Below, one piece after another: positions 52,948 to 61,262 of a stretch of DNA of 64,000 nucleotides. Positions within the stretch are counted from its first letter, which is position 1; the number at the start of each line of letters is the position of its first letter. The notes beneath the pieces are model-generated. The model ran no database searches. It saw nothing but the letters and a program-made list of their open reading frames with translations, and had not been told where the DNA came from. The stretch is from Akkermansia sp. (lineage in GTDB: Bacteria; Verrucomicrobiota; Verrucomicrobiia; Verrucomicrobiales; Akkermansiaceae), in the NCBI GenBank assembly GCA_030536145.1, contig JAUNQN010000002.1:56648-120647 (forward strand), given 5' to 3'. Made by a program: the position numbers and the translations under genes.

Positions 52948-54153
52948 ATGAACGACAAGAAGCCCCGCCGCCCCGTAAACGTACGCCGCCCGGAAATCCG
53001 CGAGCAGGTGGAAAAGGACGTGGGCCGCTACTCCAGCGAGCTGGTGGACCGCATACGTGCCAACGGAAACTGCCTGCGCATGGAGAACCTGGAGCTCTAC
53101 CTGGCGGATGCCTTCGGCTTTTGCGACGGCGTGAAGCGCGCCATCGAGATTGCCTATTCCGCCTGCCGCCTTTTCCCGGACAAGCGCATCTGGCTCATCG
53201 GTGAAATCATCCACAACCCGGAGGTGAACGCGCAGCTGGATGCCCTGGGAATGCTGCACCTGCCGTGGAATTTCAAGGACCCGCTGTATGATGCCCTGGG
53301 GGAGGATGACGTGGTCATCATGCCCGCCTTCGGCGTGCCGGTTCCCCTGCGGGAACTGTTGGAGGAGCGCGGCGTGCAGCTGGTGGACAGCACCTGCGGC
53401 AATGTCATCAAGGTGTGGCAGCGCGTGCGCACCTACGCCGCCGCAGGGGTGACCAGCGTCATCCACGGCAAGGCCAGGCACGAGGAGAGCATGGCCACCG
53501 CCTCCCAGTCCCGCGGCAAGGACGGCAAGGGCAACTACATTGTCATCTACAATGAGAAGGAGGCCAGCCTGGTGGCGGATTTCATCTGCGGCAAGCTGGA
53601 CAAGGCCACTTTCATGGAGCATTTCTCCGCCTGCGTCTCCCCGGGGTTCGACCCGGAGCTGCACCTGCAGGAGATAGGTCTGGCCAACCAGACTACCATG
53701 CTGAAGAGCGAGACTGCGCGGATTCAGGAAATGCTGCGCGCCGCCGTGGTGGCGCGCGACGGGAGCGATGCCCGTTTCCACGTGTTCGACACCATTTGCG
53801 ATGCCACCCAGGACCGCCAGGATGCCCTGTTCAAGCTGCTGGAGCAGGACCTGGACGCCATGATGATCATAGGCGGCTACAACAGCTCCAACACCACCCA
53901 CCTGGCCCAGATTGCCCACAGCAGGGTGCATACCTACTTTGTGAAATCCGCAGATTGCCTGGAGAGCGTGCAGCGCATACGCTGCTATGACTTTGAGGCC
54001 AGGGAGGAGACGGAACAGCCGCTGCCCGCCGGGGCGGCGGACATGCAGCGCGTGCTGAAAGTGGGTATCACGGCGGGGGCATCCTGCCCGGCAAATGTCA
54101 TAGGGCAGGTGATACGCCGGCTGGCGGAGTTGCGCGGCTGCAATCTGCCCTGA
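52948..54153 (+). CDS. ispH: 4-hydroxy-3-methylbut-2-enyl diphosphate reductase
   Basis: 401 residues, longer than E. coli IspH (316) but like the extended forms of Bacteroidota and plants. It makes IPP and DMAPP in the last step of the MEP isoprenoid pathway with a [4Fe-4S] cluster. The three cluster cysteines are C59 (AFGFCDG), C150 (DSTCGN) and C284 (TICDATQDR). Additional active-site residues appear in IHGKARHEES and GGYNSSNT. The first 45 residues are a basic N-terminal extension. It lies between two Aas-like genes, 30 nt after the first. Confidence 0.96.
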   Translation: MNDKKPRRPVNVRRPEIREQVEKDVGRYSSELVDRIRANGNCLRMENLELYLADAFGFCDGVKRAIEIAYSACRLFPDKRIWLIGEIIHNPEVNAQLDALGMLHLPWNFKDPLYDALGEDDVVIMPAFGVPVPLRELLEERGVQLVDSTCGNVIKVWQRVRTYAAAGVTSVIHGKARHEESMATASQSRGKDGKGNYIVIYNEKEASLVADFICGKLDKATFMEHFSACVSPGFDPELHLQEIGLANQTTMLKSETARIQEMLRAAVVARDGSDARFHVFDTICDATQDRQDALFKLLEQDLDAMMIIGGYNSSNTTHLAQIAHSRVHTYFVKSADCLESVQRIRCYDFEAREETEQPLPAGAADMQRVLKVGITAGASCPANVIGQVIRRLAELRGCNLP

Positions 54154-54180
54154 TTCATGGTGCCGGAAAACGCGTTTTTG

Positions 54181-54212
54181 GCGGCTCTCTCGCGTACGCG
54201 CGAGAGAGCCGC
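54181..54212. repeat. perfect 14-bp inverted repeat after ispH
   Basis: gcggctctctcgcg (54181-54194) and cgcgagagagccgc (54199-54212) with loop TACG. It is preceded by the palindrome AAAACGCGTTTT (54167-54178). No U-tract follows on either strand, so it may be a weak terminator of ispH or a protein-binding site. Confidence 0.7.
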
Positions 54213-54307
54213 ACGCTATGTGCTGATTCTGCGGCGCATACGGCGCGGCGGGGCAGGGGTGGCCTGCGGGGGGCTCCCCCTGTTCGGTGTTCTGGATGAA
54301 AAAGCAG

Positions 54308-54336
54308 TTGACATAAAAGCTAGAGCATGCTATAGC
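54308..54336 (+). promoter_or_regulatory. sigma70-type promoter, near-leaderless, for Aas-like gene 2
   Basis: TTGACA at 54308-54313, 17-bp spacer, TATAGC at 54331-54336 preceded by TGC; ATG 54347 after 10 nt. Confidence 0.75.
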
Positions 54337-54346
54337 ATACCCCGAC

Positions 54347-56518
54347 ATGGGCAAAGTTCATTTATACGGAGAGAATAGGCTGAGCCGCACCCCGGCTCTG
54401 TACATCCCCAGCCGCATGGATATGGATACGCTGCTCGTCCTGGTGGAGGCCATGGGCGGCACCGGCTCTGTGACTTTCCTGGTGGGCCACCATTTCCTGC
54501 CTGAGGTGGCCATGGTAGACTACATGGAGCGGGAGAGCTCCCTGATACGCTTTGATTTTGCCGGCAAGGACAGCCGCGGCCTGCGTGAGCGCATCCGCGG
54601 GGAATTTGCCGCGGGCAGGTCCGTGCTGTTCGTACCGGGCACGCCGGTCCGCCACGCCTCCTGCGTGAGTGATGTGCCGGAACCCGTCATGGAGTTTTTC
54701 TCCGCGCTGCATATTGCCCCGGTGCCCGTGTTCGTGGGCTTTTACCGGGATGGATTCGAGCGCGTGATGGCGGATGAGCCGGAGTACGACCGCGCCGTGG
54801 TGGAGGTGTGCGCCAAGCTGGCCCCCGGCCCCATGGCGGCAGAGGGCGTGCTGGATGCCTGGCTGCAGGCATCCTCCTACTATTTCTCCCACCAGCCGCA
54901 GGTGGAGACCTCCCTGGCGCGCATGCTGGTGGAGAGCATGCGCAAGTACTCCCATGTGCGCCTGGAGGAAGGCGCGGACGATACGTCCATGGAGTACGGC
55001 AAGCTGCTGGGTGTGGCCATGGCCATGGCCCGCTGGATTTCCAAGAACGTGAAGGAGCGCCGCGTGGGCGTGCTCATGCCCCCCAGCAAGGGCGGCATCA
55101 TCGCAGACCTGGCCTGTTTCCTGGCCGGTGTGGTGCCGGTGAACATCAACTACACCTCATCCGAATCCGGCTTTGAGAGCATCCGCCGCCAGAGCGGTAT
55201 CAAGCGCTTTATCACCACCCGCCCCTTCAAGGAGAAGATGAGCCTGTTCCCCTGGCCGGAGAACAAGAAGATGATTTACATGGAGGACGTGTTCAACCAG
55301 ATTGGCACGGCCAGGCTGGCCACCTGGGTGGCCTTTGCCAAGTTTGCGCCCATGTCCATGGTCAGCCGCGTGTTTGCGCTGGACAAGTACCACGGGCATG
55401 ACGAGGCGGTGCTGCTGTTCACCAGCGGCTCCTCCGGCGTGCCGAAGGGCGTGAGCCTGAGCCACCGCATGCTGGTGGGCCAGCTCATGCAGCTGCAGTG
55501 CAAGATGTTCATGCCCGTGGGCTCCGCCGTGCTGGCCTGCCTGCCTATCTTCCACAGCTTTGGCCTGGCGGTGTGCGCCCTCATGCCCCTGGCATACGGC
55601 CTTACCATGGTCACCTACCCCAGCCCGCTGGATGCCAAGCGCCTGAATGAGCTGGTGGTGAAGCACAAGTGCCGCATGATTGCCACCACCCCCACCTTTG
55701 CCCGCAGCATGATGCGCCGTGCCAACAAGGACACCTTCAAGTCCGTGGGCCATTTCATGGTGGGTGCGGAGAAGCTCCAGAAGCCCGTGGAGGATGAGTT
55801 TTTCGAGAAGTGCGGTATCCACCTCATGGAAGGGTATGGGCTCACGGAGGCCTCTCCCGTGGTGGCCTGTTGCATGCGCGTCATCGGCCCCAAGCCCGGC
55901 ATGCCCTATTTCATGCCGGAGTACAAGTTTGGCTCCGTGGGGCAGCTGCTGCCCGGCCATGCCGTGCGTATCACGGACCCGGACGACGACAACGTGCGCC
56001 TGCCCATTACCAAGCCCGGCATGCTCTGGATCAAGGGCGTGAACATTTTCCAGGGCTACATTGGCCGAGAGGACCTGAACAAGGAAATCCTGAAGGACGG
56101 CTGGCTGAAGACCGGCGACCTGGCCAGCGTGGACCTGAACGGCATCCTGAGCATCGGCGGCCGCCGCTCCCGCTTCTCCAAGATTGGCGGAGAGATGGTG
56201 CCGCACGAGGTGGTGGAGCAGTCCATCGAGTCCTGCATCACCAAGCCGGAGGGCTTTTCCGGCCGCCCGGTCATCATCATGGGCGTGGTGGATGCAAAGA
56301 AGGGCGAGGCGCTGGTGCTGCTCTCCGCCGTGCACCACTCCAAGCTTACCGATGCGCTGGCCAAGATCAAGGAGGACCTGGTGGCCCAGGGGCTGCCGCG
56401 CCTGTGGTGCCCGCGTGAGATTGTGCCCGTGGAGCGCATTCCCATGCTGCCCACCGGCAAGACGGACCTCAAGAGCTGCCAGATGCTGGCGAACGAGGCC
56501 CTGGGCCTGCCGGTCTAA
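54347..56518 (+). CDS. Aas-like acyl-ACP synthetase with degenerate acyltransferase domain, copy 2
   Basis: 723 residues, the same length as copy 1 and similar throughout (for example YPSPLDAK.LNELVV and GYGLTE.SPVV). The PlsC-like N-terminus is again degenerate (SRMDMDTL, VPGTPVRH). The adenylation motifs LLFTSGSSGVPKG, IFHSFGLA, MEGYGLTEASPVV, GGRRSRFSKIGGEMVP and LPTGKTDLK are intact. Two complete copies suggest divided specificity or duplicate dosage in phospholipid remodelling. Own promoter; a strong terminator follows. Confidence 0.85.
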   Translation: MGKVHLYGENRLSRTPALYIPSRMDMDTLLVLVEAMGGTGSVTFLVGHHFLPEVAMVDYMERESSLIRFDFAGKDSRGLRERIRGEFAAGRSVLFVPGTPVRHASCVSDVPEPVMEFFSALHIAPVPVFVGFYRDGFERVMADEPEYDRAVVEVCAKLAPGPMAAEGVLDAWLQASSYYFSHQPQVETSLARMLVESMRKYSHVRLEEGADDTSMEYGKLLGVAMAMARWISKNVKERRVGVLMPPSKGGIIADLACFLAGVVPVNINYTSSESGFESIRRQSGIKRFITTRPFKEKMSLFPWPENKKMIYMEDVFNQIGTARLATWVAFAKFAPMSMVSRVFALDKYHGHDEAVLLFTSGSSGVPKGVSLSHRMLVGQLMQLQCKMFMPVGSAVLACLPIFHSFGLAVCALMPLAYGLTMVTYPSPLDAKRLNELVVKHKCRMIATTPTFARSMMRRANKDTFKSVGHFMVGAEKLQKPVEDEFFEKCGIHLMEGYGLTEASPVVACCMRVIGPKPGMPYFMPEYKFGSVGQLLPGHAVRITDPDDDNVRLPITKPGMLWIKGVNIFQGYIGREDLNKEILKDGWLKTGDLASVDLNGILSIGGRRSRFSKIGGEMVPHEVVEQSIESCITKPEGFSGRPVIIMGVVDAKKGEALVLLSAVHHSKLTDALAKIKEDLVAQGLPRLWCPREIVPVERIPMLPTGKTDLKSCQMLANEALGLPV

Positions 56519-56552
56519 CTGCTAGCCCGCGCGCCCTTTTCCCAAACCACGG

Positions 56553-56589
56553 GCCCGCCGCTCCCCCTCACGGGAGCGGCGGGCTTTTT
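56553..56589 (+). terminator. intrinsic terminator of Aas-like gene 2
   Basis: 13-bp stem (gcccgccgctccc / gggagcggcgggc) followed by TTTTT. Confidence 0.92.
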
Positions 56590-56632
56590 CTGCGCATGCC
56601 CTCCGCCCGGGCCTTGGCGGGGGAGGGCACGG

Positions 56633-56665
56633 AAAAAAGCCGCAGTCCCTTGCGGAACTGCGGCT
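56633..56665 (-). terminator. intrinsic terminator of the prepilin gene
   Basis: On the minus strand a 9-bp stem (agccgcagt / actgcggct) with a 10-nt loop, followed by TTTTT. Confidence 0.88.
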
Positions 56666-56697
56666 GTTTGTGAATCTGTTCGGTGCAGGGGGGTGCT

Positions 56698-57459
56698 TTA
56701 CAGGTCCGGGGTGAGCACGTAGTAGTCACCGGCAATGTCGCGGCCCTTCTTGGTGGCCGGGAACACGTCCTTGCCCTTCTGCAGGGTGCCCTTGGCCTCG
56801 TCGGCGTCGTCCTCCTCCAGGCTGTCCTTCAGGTTCTTCACGGAACCGTCGCTGAACAGCACCAGGGCCTGGCCGTCGTAGGAGCTCATGTCGAACACCA
56901 TGTTGTCACCGGAGTAGGGGGTGTCGGAGGGGTACAGGCTGCAGAAAGCCAGGGGGGCGTTCAGGCGTGTGACAGCCTCCTTGCGGTTGGGGTCGTCGGT
57001 GCTCTTGCGCAGCACGTAGGACATGCCGTTCTCACCCTTGGACAGGGCGGCACCGTTGGCCACGCGCTCGTCGGCCTCCTTGGTGGCCTTGCCGGCCACG
57101 GCCAGTTTGGCGAAGAAGGGCTTCTCAGACTCGTTGGCAGCGCTGTAGAACACCTGGCGGAAGTAGTTGTTGGAGTACTCGCCGGTCAGCTCGCCGAAGT
57201 TCAGGTCAGGCTTCTCCTCCTGCAGCTTTTCAGCTGTGCTGTCGCAGGGGTAGCAGGTCTGGTCTGCCTTGAACTGGCCGAGAATCTTGTGGACGGACTG
57301 GAGGTTGGACTGAGCCACCTGGCGGTCGCCATCCTTCATGTGGCTGAGGTAGGCGTTGCCGCCGATAACAGCCATGCTGGCCAGAATGGCAATCACCACC
57401 ATAAGCTCGATGAGAGTGAAACCGGCCTTTACGTTTTTCTTAAGCGCAGATACTTTCAT
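56698..57459 (-). CDS. type IV prepilin-like protein with N-methylation signal
   Basis: 253 residues. A short leader ending KKNVKAG13 is followed by F14TLIELMVVIAIL, with E18 as the conserved +5 glutamate: the classic class III signal cleaved by prepilin peptidase. The helix continues to about residue 40, then a globular domain with cysteines CYPC and FCSLYP, and a Gly/Asp-rich end (GDYYVLTPDL). This fits major or minor pseudopilins of type II secretion or the DUF1559-like group. No other pilus gene is nearby. Own promoter and terminator. Confidence 0.85.
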   Translation of the reverse strand: MKVSALKKNVKAGFTLIELMVVIAILASMAVIGGNAYLSHMKDGDRQVAQSNLQSVHKILGQFKADQTCYPCDSTAEKLQEEKPDLNFGELTGEYSNNYFRQVFYSAANESEKPFFAKLAVAGKATKEADERVANGAALSKGENGMSYVLRKSTDDPNRKEAVTRLNAPLAFCSLYPSDTPYSGDNMVFDMSSYDGQALVLFSDGSVKNLKDSLEEDDADEAKGTLQKGKDVFPATKKGRDIAGDYYVLTPDL

Positions 57460-57486
57460 GTGTGTAAAAGTTAAGTTTACCCTGCT

Positions 57487-57515
57487 ACTCTACCACGCCT
57501 GCCCCGCCGTGGCAA
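57487..57515 (-). promoter_or_regulatory. sigma70-type promoter of the prepilin gene
   Basis: On the minus strand TTGCCA (57510-57515), 17-bp spacer, TAGAGT (57487-57492) preceded by TGG. Spacer nearly identical to the cysK promoter. Confidence 0.72.
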
Positions 57516-57560
57516 GCAGCAAAAAGCAAAAATGCAAAAAAAGTTTGCTGCGGGGCGGAA

Positions 57561-58697
57561 TCAGCGGCTCAGGTAGGCCGCTATCTCCTGCGCGTACAGC
57601 TCCGGCTCCAGCAGGAAGGAGTCATGCCCCTTCATGGATTGGATGCATTTGTACTCTGCCTCCACGCCGTTTTCCACCAGGCGGCGGTGGAACTGCTCCG
57701 CGGATTCCGGGGAGAAGCAGCAATCCGTGCTGATGGAGAAAATCATGAACGGGATGCCGTGCCGGGCAAAGCGGCGGAAGGCGGCGTCTATGTCCCCCTC
57801 TGCGCTGAATCGGGCAAAGTCGAACCCGGTCCAGAGGTTGATGATGCGGATGTAGGCGTTGGCGTCAAACCGCAGGGCGAACTTGGTGCCCTGGTGGAGC
57901 ATGTAGCTTTCCGTGTTGCGGGTGGGCTCATACCAGGTAAGCATGCCCTTGCGGTCGCACACGCCCTTGCGGGCGCGCTCCGCCAGGCCTTTCTGGTATA
58001 CGAAGAGCTTGTGGCAGATGATGCGTGCCAGGGCCAGGCCGCGGTTGGGCGGGGTGTCCAGCGGGTAGCGGCCGGCGCGGTAGTCCGGGTCCAGCTCTAT
58101 GGCCAGCACCTGCTCAAACCCGCAGAGCTGGTGGTCTATCTGCGGCTCATAGCCGGAGCCTATGCTGATGACGCTCTTGACGCGCTGCGGGCACAGGTCT
58201 GCCACGCACAGGGAGAGCATGCCGCCCAGGCTGGGGCCCACCACGTAGAAGCGGTCTATGCCGAAGCTGTCCAGCAGCATGACCTGGGCGCGCGCCTGGT
58301 CCTTGGCGTTCACCATGGGGAACCGGCTGCCCCAGGGCTCGCCGTCCGGCGCTATGGAGGCGGGGCCGGAGCTGCCGTAGCAGCTGCCCAGGTAGTTGGC
58401 ACAGATGATGAAATACTTGTCCGTATCCAGCGGCTTGCCCGGGCCTATCATGGTATCCCACCAGCCGCTGTGGTTCTCCGGCCGCCAGAAGGAGCCGGCC
58501 TCCGGCAGGTCGGCGTTGTACCCGTGGGCGTGGTGGCTGCCCGTGAGCGCATGGAAGAGCAGCAGCGCGTTCCCCTTGTCCGGCGCCAGGGTGCCGTATG
58601 TTTCATAGGCCAGCTGGATGCCGGGGAGCGTTTCACCGGAATCAAAGGTGAAATCCCCTATGGGAAAGATGCGGGTGCGGACGGTGTTCTGCTGCAT
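57561..58697 (-). CDS. metX: homoserine O-acetyltransferase (MetX type)
   Basis: 378 residues of the alpha/beta-hydrolase fold. It acylates homoserine in methionine synthesis. Motifs: IQLAYETYGTL, FHALTGSHHAHG, the nucleophile elbow VVGPSLGGM, the Asp region ISTDCCFSPES, and the catalytic His in MKGHDSFLLE. Whether it uses acetyl- or succinyl-CoA cannot be read directly. Start ATG 58697 (MQQNTVRTRIF) was chosen; the longer in-frame start at 58748 runs through the upstream terminator. No clear own promoter was seen, so some read-through from rpmJ is possible. Confidence 0.9.
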   Translation of the reverse strand: MQQNTVRTRIFPIGDFTFDSGETLPGIQLAYETYGTLAPDKGNALLLFHALTGSHHAHGYNADLPEAGSFWRPENHSGWWDTMIGPGKPLDTDKYFIICANYLGSCYGSSGPASIAPDGEPWGSRFPMVNAKDQARAQVMLLDSFGIDRFYVVGPSLGGMLSLCVADLCPQRVKSVISIGSGYEPQIDHQLCGFEQVLAIELDPDYRAGRYPLDTPPNRGLALARIICHKLFVYQKGLAERARKGVCDRKGMLTWYEPTRNTESYMLHQGTKFALRFDANAYIRIINLWTGFDFARFSAEGDIDAAFRRFARHGIPFMIFSISTDCCFSPESAEQFHRRLVENGVEAEYKCIQSMKGHDSFLLEPELYAQEIAAYLSR

Positions 58698-58702
58698 GGC
58701 GG

Positions 58703-58739
58703 AAAAGAAAAAGACCGGAACAGGGTAACTGCCGGTCTT
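58703..58739 (-). terminator. intrinsic terminator after rpmJ, before metX
   Basis: On the minus strand an 8-bp stem (aagaccgg / ccggtctt) with a 13-nt loop, followed by TTTTCTTTT. It ends 6 nt before the metX start codon. Confidence 0.75.
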
Positions 58740-58778
58740 GTTTTTCACCCTGCGCGGGGCAGGGATGGAAAGATGAGC

Positions 58779-58943
58779 TTACTTGACGCCCTTCTTGCTC
58801 AGGCGGGTGCCGGCGGTAGCGCCCTGGCGAGCCTTGAACTTGGGGTTGCTCTTGCAGATGACGTAGAGCGTACCCTTGCGCTTCACGATCTGGCAGTCAG
58901 CGTGGCGGCGCTTCATGGAGGCGAGTGAGGAAAGAACTTTCAT
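58779..58943 (-). CDS. rpmJ: 50S ribosomal protein L36
   Basis: 54 residues read on the minus strand: [20 protein letters not shown] at the N-terminus, then [21 protein letters not shown]. This is the L36 pattern with two cysteines (C17, C30) rather than the four zinc ligands of the longer-known form, plus a 13-residue C-terminal extension. Own promoter with a leader of about 50 nt and a terminator on the 3' side. Too short for many automated gene lists. Confidence 0.9.
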   Translation of the reverse strand: MKVLSSLASMKRRHADCQIVKRKGTLYVICKSNPKFKARQGATAGTRLSKKGVK

Positions 58944-59001
58944 GATGTCTGTGTCTGGTTAATGGTTGATTGATGGAGAAGCTTTACGTATCGGGACGCA
59001 G

Positions 59002-59029
59002 ATTATAGCGTGAAATTCTTGTTTGTAAA
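59002..59029 (-). promoter_or_regulatory. sigma70-type promoter of rpmJ
   Basis: On the minus strand TTTACA (59024-59029), 16-bp spacer, consensus TATAAT (59002-59007). Confidence 0.75.
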
Positions 59030-59058
59030 GACAAATTTTGCAAAACGGGGCAAAAAAA

Positions 59059-60006
59059 TCAGTAGGGCCTGAGCTTGCCGTAAAAGCCGTTGTGCAGGGC
59101 GCGGAGCAGGGTGTATACATGGCGCAGGCGGAAATCACCGCCGGCGAGCATGCCGTTGCAGCAGAGGACCAGGTAGGCCATGCAGGCGGCAAAGCGCAGG
59201 GCATAGCGGTGGGGGCGCTGCAGGCGCTGGAGCCAGGCCCAGTTGCGCACCTTGTAGTAGACGCGGGAGATGGGCAGCCCCGGCTCATAGAAGAAGTGCT
59301 TGCCGCCCACGCGGTAGTGGATGAGCGGGCGGGCGGAGGAGGGGTGCTCCAGCTCAGAATCCCGCACGGTGACAAAGCGGAATCCGGCGTTGCGCACCTT
59401 CCATGGGTATTCCTCGTCCTCGCCGCGGATGAAAAGCGCCTCTGTGGGCAGGCCTGCCTTCTGCCAGGCGGCGCGGGGGTACAGGGCACCCAGCCAGCCG
59501 CCGCGGCTGGGTATCAGGTTGCCTTCCGGCAGTTCCGCACGCACGGTGGCGTTGTCCCACGGGCGGGCGGCGGAGGAGCCGGGGATGGTGAGCGGCCAGC
59601 TCAGCTCGTCTCCCTTGGCGGGATCCACCACCAGGCTCATGCGTACCAGGTCCTCCTCCTCCGGGGCGGCCAGCAGCCTCTCCAGCGTGTGCGGGCGCGG
59701 CCAGGAGTCATCGTCCAGTATCCACACGTAGTCCGCGCCTTCCGTTTCAAAGGCATACTGTATGCCACGGGCGCAGCCGCCGGCATTGCCCAGGTTGGCC
59801 TCCATCTGCAGGATACGCACAAATCCCGCGCCGAACAGCTCGTCTGCCAGGGCGCGTATCTCCGCCAGGTCGGGGTTGTCCGCGGCGGAGTTGTTGATGA
59901 CGACGATGCCATCCGCCGGGCGGGTTTGCTGTGCCAGGCGGCGCAGGCACGTCAGCGTGCGCTGCAGGCCGCAGAAATGGGTGAAGATGGCACAGGTTTT
60001 GGACAT
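59059..60006 (-). CDS. GT2 glycosyltransferase (galactofuranosyl/rhamnosyl type)
   Basis: 315 residues. Layout of WbbL/GlfT2-type GT2 enzymes: AIFTHFCGLQRTLTCL, INNSAADNPDL, NLGNAGGCARGIQYA, the metal motif VWILDDDSWPRP, and RGEDEEYPWKVRNAGF. The C-terminal third is helical with a hydrophobic segment. It probably transfers a galactofuranose or rhamnose to a lipid-linked glycan; the donor is not decidable. Transcribed from its own near-leaderless promoter, 60 nt downstream of the neighbouring GT4 gene. Confidence 0.88.
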   Translation of the reverse strand: MSKTCAIFTHFCGLQRTLTCLRRLAQQTRPADGIVVINNSAADNPDLAEIRALADELFGAGFVRILQMEANLGNAGGCARGIQYAFETEGADYVWILDDDSWPRPHTLERLLAAPEEEDLVRMSLVVDPAKGDELSWPLTIPGSSAARPWDNATVRAELPEGNLIPSRGGWLGALYPRAAWQKAGLPTEALFIRGEDEEYPWKVRNAGFRFVTVRDSELEHPSSARPLIHYRVGGKHFFYEPGLPISRVYYKVRNWAWLQRLQRPHRYALRFAACMAYLVLCCNGMLAGGDFRLRHVYTLLRALHNGFYGKLRPY

Positions 60007-60020
60007 AGGTTGCGGGCCGC

Positions 60021-60049
60021 ATTATGCGCTTTTCAAGCAGGCATTGCAA
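60021..60049 (-). promoter_or_regulatory. sigma70-type promoter of the GT2 gene, near-leaderless
   Basis: On the minus strand TTGCAA (60044-60049), 17-bp spacer, CATAAT (60021-60026); ATG 14 nt downstream. Confidence 0.6.
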
Positions 60050-60066
60050 GTGAAAAACACGACTGT

Positions 60067-61143
60067 TCAGCTATTGTTTTGCAGGGCGCGCACGCAGCGC
60101 TGCGCCACCTCCCGCCAGGTGGGGTAGGCCGGGGTGTCGTCTGTGCGCGGGTTGTCGTACGCTGCGTTCATGGTGCGGATGAAGGATTGTTCCGATGAAG
60201 AATCAAAGAGGTAGCGTGCGGGAATGTTCTCCCGGATGGGCGGCAGGTCGGAGGCCACGCAGGGCAGGCCGGCGCGCAGGCATTCCACCGGGGGCATGCC
60301 GAATCCCTCATACGCGGAGAAGTAGGCGGCGGTGCGGCAGGTTTCCCGCATCAGGCGGTCCAGTTCCTCCCCCGGCATGCGGCCGTGCTGCACCCACTGG
60401 GCAGAGGGCAGGGCGGTGCCCTGCGGCAGGCGCCCCACCAGGTGGATGCGGATATCCTGCGCATCCGGCCGCTGTGCCAGCCAGGCGCTGAGGCGCTCTA
60501 TGCCCAGCGCGGTGAGCTTGTGCGGGTAGGGGGATACGTAGAACAGGACATCACGCCCGGGCTGTGCCGGGGCGGGGCGGGCGGGGGTGTCGAACCCTAT
60601 GCCTGCCACGGCCACGTTTGCCTGCGGGTTGTAGGCGTGGTAGCGGGCCTTGTTGAACCGGGTGGAGGTGAGCACCACGTCCGCCACCTCCAGCGCGCGC
60701 AGGCCTAGGGTGCGGAAATAGAGCAGCTCATGTGCCGGGAAGGGGGAATCCCCCGGTGCGGTGGGGCCTGTGTAGTATTCCCAGTTCACGTCATGCAGGT
60801 AGCATGCCAGGCGCGTGTGCCCCAGTGCGGGGAAGAACGGCGGGAATCCCTTCGGCAGGATGGCCCAGTCCGCCCCAATGCGGCGGATGGCGTTGCACAC
60901 GCCCGCCTGGTCCCACCAGATGCGGCTGAACTTGCCCGGCACGGGCTTGTCCGCCAGGTGGATATGCACGTGCGGCGGCACATCCCGGAAATGGGAGCTG
61001 CATTCCGCATTGCCCAGTATGTGGAGCTCCTCCACCTCCGGGCACTGCATCAGCCCCTTGGCCAGGCCCATGCTCACGTTGAAGATACCCACGGACTTGG
61101 TGGCGGCAAAACTCTGGTCTGTCAGGGAAAGCACAAGCTTCAT
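60067..61143 (-). CDS. GT4 family glycosyltransferase
   Basis: 358 residues with a GT-B fold. The N-terminal MKLVLSLTDQSF, the middle VVLTSTRFNKARYH, and the donor-binding C-terminal YFSAYEGFGMPPVECLRAGLPCVASD with the E-x7-E-type motif are typical GT4. ATG 61143 was chosen because it sits 10 nt after the -10 box; a longer in-frame start at 61224 precedes the promoter. Divergent from the GH2 gene. Donor sugar unknown; likely part of surface glycan synthesis. Confidence 0.88.
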   Translation of the reverse strand: MKLVLSLTDQSFAATKSVGIFNVSMGLAKGLMQCPEVEELHILGNAECSSHFRDVPPHVHIHLADKPVPGKFSRIWWDQAGVCNAIRRIGADWAILPKGFPPFFPALGHTRLACYLHDVNWEYYTGPTAPGDSPFPAHELLYFRTLGLRALEVADVVLTSTRFNKARYHAYNPQANVAVAGIGFDTPARPAPAQPGRDVLFYVSPYPHKLTALGIERLSAWLAQRPDAQDIRIHLVGRLPQGTALPSAQWVQHGRMPGEELDRLMRETCRTAAYFSAYEGFGMPPVECLRAGLPCVASDLPPIRENIPARYLFDSSSEQSFIRTMNAAYDNPRTDDTPAYPTWREVAQRCVRALQNNS

Positions 61144-61153
61144 ACCGCCCAAG

Positions 61154-61182
61154 ACTCTGGCACACTTTCCCTGCCGCGTCAA
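61154..61182 (-). promoter_or_regulatory. sigma70-type promoter of the GT4 gene, near-leaderless
   Basis: On the minus strand TTGACG (61177-61182), 17-bp spacer, CAGAGT (61154-61159); ATG 10 nt downstream. Confidence 0.5.
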
Positions 61183-61262
61183 GCGTATACTGAATACCGG
61201 GTGCGTGCGGGTCCGCTGCGGCACGGCCTTTTTGCTCGCCTTGGCATGCCCCCTGTGCTAAC

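Noticed and set aside
54157..54378. 73-codon frame between ispH and Aas-like gene 2
   Set aside because: It spans the inverted repeat and the promoter, and overlaps the start of the next gene. Sequence looks random and basic.
58697..58943. Riboswitch (SAM or other) upstream of metX
   Set aside because: The only structure is the rpmJ terminator hairpin. No conserved multi-helix aptamer was recognised in about 80 nt.
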